A DNA stretch of 64,000 nt, taken from positions 48,880,001 through 48,944,000 of the forward strand of contig NC_057835.1 of the NCBI RefSeq assembly GCF_910594005.1, given 5' to 3'. Numbering within the stretch: the stretch's first letter is position 1; each line of letters opens with the position of its first letter. Below are positions 1 to 10,132 of the stretch, piece after piece. The position numbers and the translations under genes were made by a program. The notes beneath the pieces were generated by a model. It saw nothing but the letters and a program-made list of their open reading frames with translations, had not been told where the DNA came from and ran no database searches. The stretch is from Cervus elaphus. Its lineage: Eukaryota; Chordata; Mammalia; Artiodactyla; Cervidae.

Positions 1-508
1 TTGACAGCTCTGTTATTACTCCTTTGTCATTGGAGGGGCTCCTGAGGGGCTGTGAAAGGCCTTTAACCTGCAGATCAAAAGAGCTGACAGCACCTCCGGG
101 TTCAGCAGCCTGAAACAAGAGGAAGGTGGCTTCCTTTCTGAGGCCTGTGCCCCACTCCTGACTAGGCTTCACACTGTTAGATCTGGATGGAGACCTGTTT
201 GATTTGAGAGCTGGGTCGGCTTTCGTTAAAAACTTGTTTTTCCTTTATGAAGTTTCCTTAGCCAACTTATTTGGTACGAATTACAGAGGCTACTGTAGAC
301 AAGCCTGCCGTCATGACGAGGAATGAACAAAATGCATTATTCTTTACCTATTCTATACTGAGTAGGACATTAAGAAATGCCAAATCAGGTCATTCATATG
401 TGATTAGAAATATAAAACTATCCTTTTCATTTAGATCAAAAACTCCACTTCTAGCATACTGTCCTTATAATGGTATCAATCCATTTACTGATGAGAATGC
501 TGGGCTTT
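1..508. other. Single-copy DNA, nothing recognised
   Basis: No known repeat, RNA gene or coding exon is recognisable. The longest open frame (271-510, plus strand) is 79 codons with no familiar domain and is compatible with chance. Base composition is mixed without runs. Confidence 0.5.
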
Positions 509-517
509 AAAAAGATC

Positions 518-668
518 GGGTGCTGCTGTGCTGTACTTGGTCGTTTAGTCGTGTCCAATTCTGCTACCTCATGGACTGTAGCCCACCAGGCTCCTCTGTC
601 CATGGGGATTCTCTAGATAAGAATACTAGCATGGGTTGCCATGCCCTCCTCCAGGGGATCTTTTAAAA

Positions 669-699
<31 letters not shown>

Positions 700-970
700 T
701 TTTCTTTCCTCTCTTTTCTTTCAAGTTCCAACCCAGGGATGGAACCCAGGTTCCAAATATTTATATTTATTTCAAGTTCCAATCCAGGGATGGAACCCAG
801 GTCTCCTGCATTACAGGTGGATTCTTTACCATCTGAGCCACCAGGGAAGCCCAAGAATACTGGAGTGGGTAGCCTATCCCTTCTCCAGTAATTGACCCAG
901 TAATCTTCCCAGCCCAGTAATCGAACCAGGGTTTCCTGCACTGCAGGTGGCTTCTCTATCAGCTCAGCTC
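518..970 (-). mobile_element. Dimeric Bov-tA SINE with internal microsatellite
   Basis: Read on the minus strand this is a tRNA-like head, a short body, a second tRNA-like head and a full Bov-A body. The junction between units is at about 855. The exact 9-base duplication aaaaagatc flanks it at 509-517 and 971-979, so both ends are defined. Inside the second head there is a 31-base duplication (721-751 and 772-802), an AT dinucleotide run (668-691) and a T run (691-703). These lengthen it beyond the roughly 340 bases of the dimer at 50786. Confidence 0.9.
668..703. repeat. (AT)n plus poly-T tract
   Basis: About twelve AT units run directly into 13 T residues, inside the tRNA-like part of the dimeric SINE. 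This is not the SINE 3' tail, so the tract grew or was gained after insertion. Confidence 0.9.
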
Positions 971-979
971 AAAAAGATC

Positions 980-2360
980 TGAAAGTAGACAGTAACAGGT
1001 GAACCAAAGTCTTTAAGAAATTATATACATAAATGTATTGAATCCTGCTTGTGGAGCCGCAAGCATTATACTGGTTCCACTTAGTGAATTGGATGAGTGA
1101 TGAATAGGTTCTAAAAAGACTTTTTTGGTGTTTGTTCCCATTTGTTTTATATTTATTTCAAGTTCACCAAACAACCAAGGTTAGGTTGAGCAAGAGTTCC
1201 TTGAAAAGGAAGGCCAGATATGGACCCAGGGGGCCTGGGTGCTGCCTGATCTCTTCCTGTCACCAACTAAGCTATTTTCGAATTGGGGCAGCAAATAGCT
1301 CTTTAGGCCAGTGTCCTTTATCTGGCTAATTCTAAGTTATTATCCTTGTCTGATGCTATTACAAAATAATTTTTTTAAAGAAAGTGATTTGTAAGAGATA
1401 TACAGGCTTTAAAGTTCTTTTTCTTTTTTTCCCCCCTGTTTTGGAAAGTAGTTATCTTAAAAGAACAGATATCATTCCCCTTAATTATATATTATTGATA
1501 ACATTTCTTTACTTGAAGAGACTTTCTCATGCACAATATTTAGTGGATAACAAATCAACATTGCCTAAATTAGTGAAAATGTTGTTTAGCCAAAATGAAC
1601 CGAAAAAGTCGTTTCTTTAAAGTTTAGACCATATCTCAGAAAAAGAAATGTAGTCCATGTTGATAAGATTGTCCCTTGACCTTACAGATTACAAGGAAGC
1701 AGGATACCTGTCATCCAAAATGTTTTTTAGTTCATGTTATCTGCTAAGTGTAAAAATCCCACGGGCAGCTGGTGTACTTTATAAGGCTTATAAATACCAG
1801 AAATTACTAACAGGCTGATCAGCAAGCTTTATAGTTTGCATTAAAAAGTGAGAGCTTTCTAATAGTGGAGAAATATCTCCAGTTCATTTGTTTTTAAAAT
1901 GTGAATTTCATCAGGAAACCTAGGATGGATTCTTACCAAATGAAGTGTGGTATGACAGTAAACTTCACAGCACACTTTATTAATTCATATGTAATATGGT
2001 AAAAGAGTGCCTATTGAAAATAGCAAAGCGGAGGGTATTCCTCATTCAGAGTATCTCATTTTCCATTATTAATAATTAACAGAGCTTTTCATTTTTAAGT
2101 GTCACTACCGAAAGTGCCACTGTGCTCAGCAATAAGTGATTTCAGAATGTTGTTTTAAGGTAATGGTGTTCCCACTGACAATATGTCAGAGGTTGGGCAG
2201 GATACACTCTTATTATCAGATACAGGCATCATCCTGAAATAGGCTTTGTGTATTGTTCCCCAACTCTTTGCACACAACTCTAATGCAGATACCTAGAGCA
2301 AGCATTTTCTGATGTTCAGAAGCTTGGAAATTAGGATTGAAAGTGGAACACGGTTTTGTT
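980..2360. other. AT-rich single-copy DNA
   Basis: No SINE, LINE or coding similarity is recognised. The part at about 2030-2200 has several AT-rich motifs in otherwise complex sequence and could be constrained non-coding DNA, but nothing in the sequence proves it. Confidence 0.4.
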
Positions 2361-2365
2361 TGTGT

Positions 2366-2638
2366 GTGTTTTTTTTTTTTTTTTGGTCCCCAAATTAATT
2401 AATTATTACTTCTGTTATTTTTGACTGCACTGGGTCAAAGTAGGCTGTAGGCTGCTTTGCTGTCTGTAGGCTTTCTCTAGTTGCAGCAAGTGGGGGCTAC
2501 TGCCTTGTGGTGTGTGAGTTTCTCATTACAGTGGCTCCTTTTGTTGCAGAGCATAGACTCTAGGGCACATGGGCTTCAGTAGTTGTGGCTCTGGAGCTTT
2601 GGAGCACAGGCTTAGGAGTTGTGGTGTACTAGGGAAGT
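2366..2638 (-). mobile_element. CHR-family SINE (artiodactyl tRNA-Glu type)
   Basis: It begins on the plus strand with a T run (the inverted A-rich tail). It then shows CHR body blocks: the 'ttgcagcaagtgggggctac' block, 'cattacagtggctcc' and the paired 'gctctggagctttggagcacaggct'. It stops at 'ctagggaagtcc', the inverted first bases of the element, with most of the tRNA-like head missing. Confidence 0.85.
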
Positions 2639-2918
2639 CCTGGAATGAGGTTGTTGATGGTGCAAATTGCTAAACCCTTAGATGGGCAGATTGTTTTAGC
2701 TATTAAGATGCCAACGTTTCACAGCTATCTGTTTGTGTCTGAGCAAAAATCTGGATATTAGTGGGCTTGCCTATATGAAAGCATTTGCTTCCTTAAGGTA
2801 GCCTTGTTGGATCTGAGAATGGTTTGAGGGTGGGTGTGTGTGGTGGAGGATGTCAAGAAAGAAGTCCATGAGGAAGCTAAGTCCTTGAGTAGAGAATTCA
2901 GGACTGCTATGGGTGAAT

Positions 2919-3136
2919 TTGATACTTCACTGGTGGCTCAGTGGTAAAGATTCCGCCTGCCAATACAGAAGAGCAGGAGATGTGGGTTGAATACCTGGGT
3001 CGAGAAGATCCCCTGGAGAAGGAAATGGCAACCTGCTCCAGTGTTCTTGCCTGGGAAATCCCATGGACAGAGGAGTCTGGCGAGCTACAGTCCATGGGGT
3101 CACAAAGAATCTGACATGACTTGGCAACTAAACAAC
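2919..3136 (+). mobile_element. Bov-tA SINE
   Basis: Head 'cactggtggctcagtggtaa' is followed by the Bov-A body ('atcccatggacagaggag', 'tccatggggtcacaaagaat') and the terminal 'ctaaacaaca'. The near-identical 10-mers atgggtgaat (2909-2918) and atgggtggat (3137-3146) look like the target duplication with one change. The head carries a few extra bases near 2970. Confidence 0.9.
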
Positions 3137-3146
3137 ATGGGTGGAT

Positions 3147-3924
3147 ATGCAGAGTCAGGCATGGTCTGGGTTGTGATCAAACTGAGGGATGTGGGGGATG
3201 TTTTAAAAAACAGGCAGTCTCCCTTCCCTTGTTTGTTTTCTGCACTTAGAAGTCTCCAGATTTTGAGTAATAATAGTTTTGTATTAGCTGGATGGGTAAA
3301 GACCTGTGTGAGATGACCTTTGCCTTCTGATCTGCTAGATTTGACACCTACTAATGTCACCATATTCTTAAAATAGATGTGAAACATATGTACAGTCTTC
3401 TTTTCCAAGGAGACAAGTGTTTTCCCAGGGAAATATTTACAGTTCATTAATTTTTAAGATACCTTTTTTTTTTTTTACTGTCTTTTTTTGTTACTGGTTT
3501 GAGGTATACCAGTTGCATGTAAAAAGCTTAACACACAAAATATGAATGTTCTGGGCTCTAAGGAATTACACAGGAAAATAGGGCATGTGATGGAACAGAT
3601 TTTTGAAAATGTGCCTTGAGGTTACAAGGTCTTGGAGAGCTGTCATTTGGGAGGATGTTTATCCTTGGGGATGACTAATGGATTTCAACGGGTGGCAACT
3701 CATATTAATTGGTGGTGGTTTCCTGGACTGCTGTGTTGAGAAGGATTCAGAGGGCTTTTGAACTCAGTGGGAAAGAAATCTGTTTCTTATGTCTGTCCAG
3801 GGCATGAGTCTTATCATTTGTTTTAGCATTCCTGGTTTATATACTCTGCTGACATGAGACTCAGCAGGGACTTAGCATAAAGCACTGTTTAGTTGGGTTC
3901 TGAACCAATGTTCCAAAATTAAAT
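3147..3924. other. Single-copy DNA
   Basis: No repeat family or exon recognised. It contains one T-rich patch at about 3466-3490. Confidence 0.4.
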
Positions 3925-3929
3925 CAGGT

Positions 3930-4320
3930 CCAAGAATGAAGTCAATCAGAATCAAATCTTTGTTGAGTTCTTACCCTGTGCTGTATGCTGTGAAAAAAAC
4001 AAATATGCAAAGTTAAATGGAAAGGTAAGACCCTGAATAGTGGGGAATGGTCAGGTAATAATAATTGTGTAAAGAGTTAGGAAGAGAATACCAAACTGAG
4101 AGTCAGGAGAATCAGAGATAATAAAGAATGTCAAAGGGGAAGCCATTCTTGCAGGGAGAGATGGTTTTATATAAATAAAGGCAGCTAGCACAATGGATAG
4201 CCTTTTCAGAGGAATGTTAGGACTTCATCCTATTTGGAAAGATTGTTATTTGGAGAAAATGGGAACCACCAGCTGGTAGAGGGCCTTAGAAATGGATTGT
4301 TTTCATGGTTTTCTTCTTGC
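3930..4320 (+). repeat. Ancient dispersed repeat, family not named
   Basis: The opening 'gttgagttcttaccctgtgc' and the following bases match the start motif (size and age of MIR/L2) also seen near 27420, 39670 and 55660. The remainder (replication-neutral, A/G-rich, with 'ggaatgttaggacttcatcc') resembles the same old family but is too diverged to name. Confidence 0.4.
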
Positions 4321-4384
4321 TACTTTGTTCTGGACTCCCTGGTAGATAAGAAACTGGTTGTCAGTCATCTTCTTTTATTCACCA

Positions 4385-4680
4385 GGATCTATTAAGCAGC
4401 CCACCATATGTCAGGCACTATGATGGTAAGACTTGGTTTGGTCTCTGGTCTGGAGAATTTTTCAGAGTGGAATAGAAATAGGGATATGAAAAATAAAATA
4501 AAATAAAATAAAAAATTAAAAAAAAAAAAAAAGAAATAGGGATACGAATACCCATTCATACCTGTACACCTTTTTAAAGGAACTCATGGTTAGCTCTACT
4601 GTACAGAAGACAAGACTGAGGCTCATAAATGTTAATTTGCTTAAGGTCACACAGCAGAGCTGGAAAGACATTTAAAGTAA
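4385..4680 (+). repeat. MIR SINE, split by an A-rich insertion
   Basis: The 5' part ('atgtcaggcactatgatgg', about 4407-4427) and the core ('aagactgaggctcataaatg' through 'ggtcacacagcagagctgg', about 4610-4665) are in the correct MIR order on the plus strand. They are separated by extra sequence, including the A-rich insertion at 4491-4531. Confidence 0.75.
4474..4548. mobile_element. Tail-only retroposition scar (A-rich tract with TSD)
   Basis: An A-rich tract (4491-4531, aaaat units then a run of A) lies between direct repeats of 17 bases at 4474-4490 and 4532-4548. These begin agaaatagggata and differ at one base. This is the structure left when an LINE-machinery insertion is truncated so far that only its tail remains. 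Strand + would be implied by the A-rich orientation. Confidence 0.75.
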
Positions 4681-4837
4681 GCATTTTTTTTAAACTAAAC
4701 TAAGCATTTTTAATGAAGCATAATGTGCATATTGAAAAAGTCCACAAATCATTAATATTCAACTTCACCAGTTTTCACAAAATGAACCCACTCCTTAGTG
4801 TGGGGTTCACAAAATGAACCACTACCTAGAGGAACTC

Positions 4838-5046
4838 AGGGGCTTCCCTGATGACTCAGATGGTAACGAATCTGCCTGCAATGCAGGAGACCCAGGTTCG
4901 ATCCCTGGGCTGGGAAAATAACCTGGAGAAGGAAATGCAACCCACTCCAATATTCTTGCCTGGAGAATCCCACGGACAGAGGAACATGGTCAGCTATAGT
5001 CTGTGGGGTCGCAGAATCGGACACGACTGAGCAACTAACACACACC
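4838..5046 (+). mobile_element. Bov-tA SINE
   Basis: Complete: 'ggcttccctgatgactcag' head, box-B-like 'ggttcgatccctgggctgg', body and terminal 'gactgagcaactaacacaca'. The flanks gaggaactc and gaagaactt are similar but not identical, a plausible decayed target duplication. Confidence 0.93.
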
Positions 5047-5116
5047 GAAGAACTTAATGCATTTCACTTATTTAAAGTGAGTAGAAATTGACCATAAGGT
5101 AATTACTTTTTGCACA

Positions 5117-5219
5117 TTTCCTCTCTCTCCATTCTTCCCTTCCTTCCTCCTTCTTCCTCTTCTCCTATTCCCCGTTTCTCTTATTTCCTGTCTCCTCTCT
5201 TTTTTCCCTCATTTCTTCC
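5117..5219 (+). repeat. Long polypyrimidine tract
   Basis: Of 103 bases, only about six are purines. The stretch 5132-5166 is 35 uninterrupted pyrimidines made of ttcc/tcc/tct units. Its complement is a homopurine strand, a sequence class able to form triplex (H-DNA) when mirror symmetry is adequate. Confidence 0.85.
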
Positions 5220-6839
5220 AAGCTAAATGTTCCCCTTAAATTTGTTGATTACAGAACTCTGTTCCAAAGGACATCCAAACCTGGTGGTTTGGAGGGGACA
5301 GTGATTATCTTTGGGAATCATTTCAGTTACAGAGAACATGAGAAATGCCAGCAATCTTGAGTGCTGATTTCACTCTCTTGAAGCCACCTTCTACTCACAT
5401 AAAATGTACCAATCACTGTGATATTTTAAAGAATATTTGCATGTCAGTCTTCACAGATACACCCATTTTTGCCTACAGAGACACTGAAATTCAAAGCGGT
5501 TAGGTGACTTTTGCAAAGTTCTATATAACCTAATAAATGGTATATTTCTTTTACTCTCATCCATTTTTCCTTAAAATGCATCCTAGCTGCCTTTTACCTT
5601 CGCTCTTTGCTAAACTAAATTTGCGTGACTAAAATAAAACTAAATTAGTGAAAAAGGGCATAGACACACCAGGTTTGTTACAGGAACTGCTTCCTTCCTA
5701 GCCCCCCTTTCTTTTTTAGAATAAGAACTCTGGTTCCAGATAATTGCAGTCCTGGAAATAGAGACACGGTCTCATATTTTGAGAAGCTGTTCTCACATTT
5801 CCAGATCTCTGTAAGAGCCTGTCTTTGAAGCCCTGTTCATAGTTACACTGTTGGCTTAAAGCTGATGCAACTGGTTTTCTTAGAACCAAAAGTTCCTGAC
5901 TTGATACTGACAAGAGATAAATCAGCCTTCTTTGTGTTCTGGTTAATTACAAAAACAACTTTTAAAAACCTCAGGTCAATTACTGTCCCTTGAATAACCC
6001 ATGTTCTAGGAAGTACTTTATATGTACTTTGAGCGATACAAATGCAGTTCATGAGAAGGGCATCTAAGAATTTGTTTACAACTTCTGTCATTAGACCAAC
6101 TCTTACAGTGGAGTTCTTTTGAGGTGAGAGTCTCCTTTATCATTTGCAGTTCTTCTCATGCCTTTGCAAACTCAGTGTTGGGATTAAGCCTCTCCTTAGA
6201 TTATTAATTAGAGGCGCCATTTAATTTAGTATTTGGACAAAGACTGTTGTATGTCATTTGGTAAGACTGACTTCTCTGTGCAAGCAAATGGCCAGCAAAG
6301 AGGAGGAAATGAATTTCAGTAGAGCTCATTGGAGATTGAAAATAATTTTTTACACTCTGACTCCTTTTAAGAATTCTGTTTTGATTTGTGTTCAGTTGAA
6401 TCCATGATAAATCTTTGTTTCCATGTTTTTTAAGAGTCATTTCTAACTCAGGGGTGATCTGGGATATCTCTAAAATGCTCTAGTATGTTCATAATAAACA
6501 TAGCTTTTAACATAAAAAAGGAGAGCATTTTCTTTTTCTTCTTTTGAGAGCATTTCTTTCCTCCCATCACTCATCAGGGAGTTTGGGCTCATCAAGGGAG
6601 TATGTTCTGTTGGTATCTGGGAATCCCTGGAGCTAAATGAACACCCTCTCCCTTCCCCTGGTCCATTCCTTAATCTCTTCAGGAATAGTGGAGTTTTTGC
6701 TTTGGCAGCTTCCTACTGCTTCTTATCTTTAGTTTGAGCCTTCAGATATAGTTTGAGCCTGAACATAATAAAACACTCCCTAAATAGGTGAATACCGGCA
6801 GGACAGATACATGGTTTGATGCTTCCTTTGTGCTGGGCT
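5220..6839. other. Single-copy DNA with a possible MIR remnant
   Basis: Mostly unrecognised, AT-rich. About 5430-5540 has MIR-like order ('gagacactgaaattcaaagc' then 'aggtgacttttgcaaag') but is heavily diverged. Minus-strand frames at 5716-5913 and 5843-6091 have no recognisable domain and no codon pattern that I trust. Confidence 0.4.
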
Positions 6840-6918
6840 TGATTTTCTAGACAAATACCATCTTGTGTGCATATTAAGAACTTAATAAATATGGATGGAA
6901 TGAATGAAAGATTTATGA
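6840..6918 (+). repeat. L2 LINE 3' end
   Basis: 'aagaacttaataaatatgga' followed by 'tggaatgaatgaaag' is the usual 3' terminus of L2 (ending in tgaatgaatg-like units), here very short. Confidence 0.55.
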
Positions 6919-7317
6919 CAATGAAGGTTGTGTAACCCAATAGTGATATGCACATATCTTGGATTATCCCCCTTGTTTGTAGAATTGAAAAATGGACTTT
7001 CCTTTTATAAGATTGGAGATTTGATGGGAAAATCGAAGCACACCTAAGGGGCTAAAGGAAAGAAATCTCTAGCACCCAGATTGTGGAATGTGTCTGTAAA
7101 ATCGCTGTCTCTGACAATGACAGGACTCTATAAAGATCTGAGTGCTAAATCAAGAAGCTGAGAGGCTCCTGGGCCATGAGAGAGGAGAAAAGAAAACATG
7201 AATGGGAGAAGATGAAAAATGTTTCACTCACAGGGTTCTCCCCTCCTGTTTGCATAGGGTTACCGAAGGCTGTGGCAGCCTGTTGTATTGTTTTCTTGTA
7301 TGTGTGTGTGCACACGC
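6919..7317. other. Single-copy DNA
   Basis: No repeat or exon recognised. A short alternating purine-pyrimidine patch (tgtgtgtgtgcacacgcatg) occurs at 7300-7319, beside the following SINE. Confidence 0.4.
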
Positions 7318-7512
7318 ATGGGTGCTCAGTTGCTCATTTGTGTCCAACTCTTTGTGACCTTATGGACTGTACCCCACCAGGCTCCTCTATCCATGGAATT
7401 TTCCAGGCAAGAATACTGGAGTGGGTTGCCGTTTCCTACTCCAAGGGATCTTCCCGACCCAGGGTTCGAACCTGTATCTTCTGTGTTGGCAGACGAGTTC
7501 TTTACCACATTT
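7318..7512 (-). mobile_element. Bov-tA SINE, head truncated
   Basis: Inverted body 'ggtgctcagttgctcatttg', 'ctccaagggatcttcccgac' and part of the tRNA-like head to 'gagttctttaccaca'. The last bases of the head (agccaccagggaagcc) are missing. Confidence 0.88.
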
Positions 7513-7796
7513 TGCCATTTCCCTTGTTTGGCTGGGAAGCCATACCAGTGGAAAGCTAAATTATAATGGGCAGGTACTCTCAAAGTTAGTGCTCTGGTTT
7601 TGCTAAGCAGTGCCTGGAGAATGCTGGACCCAACTCTAGATGTCATTTATTGATGACAGATGCCATTTATTGCTGATCAGAATTCTGGCTTCACTGGGAC
7701 TTCTTACTGGGTACTTTAGGCTTCTTCACAAGACTGAATTCTTGGAGAGTTTACACAGTGTCTACTTGGTAGGAATCAGAGGATGCTGCCAATGGC

Positions 7797-7945
7797 ATAG
7801 TAGGCTTTGGGGTCAGACAGACTTGTGCTGGAACCGTGACTGTTCTACTCATTAGCTATATGTCCCTGGGTGTGTTACTTAACCTCTGAACCTCATCAGT
7901 AAATCTGAGGAGAAGATATCTCCCTCCTAAAGTCACAATGACTTG
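7797..7945 (-). repeat. MIR SINE
   Basis: Inverted MIR core: 'ggggtcagacagacttgtgc', 'actcattagctatatgtccc' and 'gttacttaacctctgaacct' are in the expected order. It lies just upstream of the Bov-A2 element. Confidence 0.85.
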
Positions 7946-7978
7946 AGGAAAAGTAACTATTAATACCATTGGATGGCA

Positions 7979-8262
7979 GCTACTGCTGCTAAGTCGCTTC
8001 AGTCGTGTCTGACTCTGTGCGACCCCATAGGTGGCAGCCCAGCAGGCTCCGCCGTCCCTGGGACTCTCCAGGCAAGAACACTGGAGTGGGTTGCCATTTC
8101 TTTCTCCAATGCATGAAAGTGAAAAGTGAAAGTGAAGTCGCTCAGTCGTGTCTGACTCTTAGCGACCCCATGGACTGCAGCCTACCAGGCTCCTCCGTCC
8201 GTGGGATTTTCCAGGCAAGAGTACTGGAGTGGGTTGCCATTGCCTTCTCCGATGGTAGCTAC
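7979..8262 (-). mobile_element. Bov-A2 dimer SINE
   Basis: Two Bov-A bodies lie head to tail on the minus strand. They are joined by the linker 'gaaagtgaaaagtgaaagtg' (8114-8133) and lack a tRNA-like head, the defining Bov-A2 structure. The start 'ctactgctgctaagtcgctt' is the inverted Bov-A2 3' end. Divergence between the units is low, so it is young. Confidence 0.92.
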
Positions 8263-8824
8263 TAGTTTCTACAGAAAAGAAGGTTCCCTTCTTTTCCTAA
8301 CCTTTCATTCTAGGAGCCTTCAAATCCATTGCTGAAAGGGAATCACAAGGGACTATGAGAGCAGGGGGCTTGGAAATAGCAAACCAAGTCTTGGAGGTTG
8401 GCTCTCCAGCTAACCTAGGCTGTTGGGGTCATGCACCTTGGTCTCTGCAACTAGGCAATATATGGTAGTTTCCCCTATTTGTCAGTAATGGGTGTAGAAT
8501 AGATTCCTATCCCAGAATTAGACTTGTGGGGAAGACCAGTCTGCAACAATACATTTCATAGCTTCAGTGACAATGCTCAGCCCTGTATCCACTCTATGTC
8601 TTGAACTGGAAAGAACTCAGCAAGCAACTGTGCCCAGGTATGCTCTGTCAGACAATAACAATACAATGCAATTGTCTTGAACTTGCTTTTAAAAACAAAG
8701 AGTGTCCTCATATGATTTTCATATATGAAAAGTACACAACATTTATTGAATCCTCTGCCTTTGGAGAGTGACGATGCTTATGTTGCCTTTAGCAAATGTG
8801 GTTCTGCTTAGCTGAGTGCTTCAA
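8263..8824. other. Single-copy DNA
   Basis: No feature recognised. Confidence 0.4.
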
Positions 8825-9070
8825 GACCAGCTCCTAACTCAGGTGTCATCTCTGGCCATCTTTCCTCATCTCCCAGTGGACTTTCTCCTGATCATTCTCC
8901 CACAGAACACTTCTCTCAAAATACCCCCCACATTGTATAGAATAAATGAGTCGTAGGTTGGCTTATCCCAGTAAGACCTGAGCCCCGTGAAGGTGAGGAC
9001 CTTCCTATGGTCAGTGAACATGATACATCCATATCCTAGCCCAACACCTGGCGTGGAACGGGAACTTGGT
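8825..9070 (+). repeat. L2 LINE 3' fragment
   Basis: 'aactcaggtgtcatctctgg' matches the L2 3' region ('ctcagctcaaatgtcacctc' in the consensus). It is followed at the proper spacing by 'aagacctgagccccgtgaag' and 'gcccaacacctggcgtgg'. There is no surviving coding frame. Confidence 0.65.
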
Positions 9071-9759
9071 CCGTTTTGCTGTGATTGACCTCAGCTTCAC
9101 CAGTGCATTTAAGGGCTTTCTTCCTCTTGTAGAGGAAGATTCAACTCCAGTTTGAATTCAGGTTATCTCTCAGGGAGCATACACAGTGCGAGGTAGGGTA
9201 TTTTGACATCGAGGGTTCTACACTCAAACTGCCACACACTTTCCTCATTCATGTAGTTTCCTGATCCAACCCCAAAAGGAGGTATCAACTGCAAAACTGC
9301 AATGGCCGATAGCTTTGATTTATATGTTGGTTACATTTTCCTTGCTGCTTCTTCAAAACACGGGCCTACACGTTGCCTCTGAGACATCCTCTTTGGTCTC
9401 CCCCATCTCTCTAGATTGGATTAATAGATTGATATAGCTGTTGAACACATGCTGCCTCAGAACACTTGTGTTTTAACCCAGTAGGAACCCCAGCTGATCC
9501 CTTCGAAAGCAACTTTTAAGAGAAACTGATGTCCTGTGAACACGTTAGCAAGCTGTCACTGTGAGTTTTGTCAGCAGGCTCATCTTGGAGCGGCTGCAGA
9601 CATGTTTCGAGGTTGCCTAATTATTTATGTACTGGGTCATGCTCCTTTCCAGTGATAGGCTGAGACTGAGCTGGTTCTTAAATACAGAAAGATATGCTCT
9701 GAATCCTTTACCATTAAAACAGGACACTTTTCTATTATGTTTTCCAAACTCCTAACAAT
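9071..9759. other. Single-copy DNA
   Basis: No repeat recognised. The part at 9540-9660, containing gcctaattatttatgtactg, is complex non-repetitive sequence that could be conserved. No reading frame stands out. Confidence 0.4.
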
Positions 9760-9766
9760 AGCATTT

Positions 9767-9980
9767 TGTTGTTCAGTTGCTAAGTTATGTCTGATTCTTT
9801 GCAACCTCATGGACTGTAGCCTACCAGGCTCCTCTGTCTATAGAATTTTTCAGACAAGAATACTGGAGTGGGTTGCCATTTCCTTATCCAGGGGATTTTC
9901 CTGACCCAGGGATTGAACCCAAGTTTCGTGCATTGACAGGTGGATTTTTTGCCACTGAGCCACCAGGGAAGCCCAAATGT
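9767..9980 (-). mobile_element. Bov-tA SINE
   Basis: Complete inverted copy from 'ttgttgttcagttgctaag' to 'ccaccagggaagccc'. The exact 7-mer tagcatt flanks it at 9760-9766 and 9981-9987. Many C-to-T type changes suggest an older copy than its neighbour at 7979. Confidence 0.92.
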
Positions 9981-10061
9981 TAGCATTAAAATATATTAGA
10001 ATAAAGCTAGCATTAGGAAATATTGTTTCTACTAGCTTCTAAAGATATAGAACTGTTCTTT

Positions 10062-10132
10062 CAAAAACTTTTTAGTTTTTGCAAATATGTTTTGCAAAAA
10101 CTTTTTAGTTTTTTTTAGTGTTTGCAAATATG
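10062..10132. repeat. Local duplication forming a perfect hairpin
   Basis: A 28-base unit (10062-10089) recurs at 10095-10132 with a 10-base T-rich insert. Between the copies, agtttttgcaaa (10074-10085) and tttgcaaaaact (10091-10102) form a perfect 12-base inverted repeat around a 5-base loop. Confidence 0.8.

Noticed and set aside
4838..4915. tRNA-like fold with box A and box B motifs, repeated in many elements
   Set aside because: These are tRNA-derived heads of Bov-tA and CHR SINEs, with altered anticodon arms and no mature tRNA 3' end.
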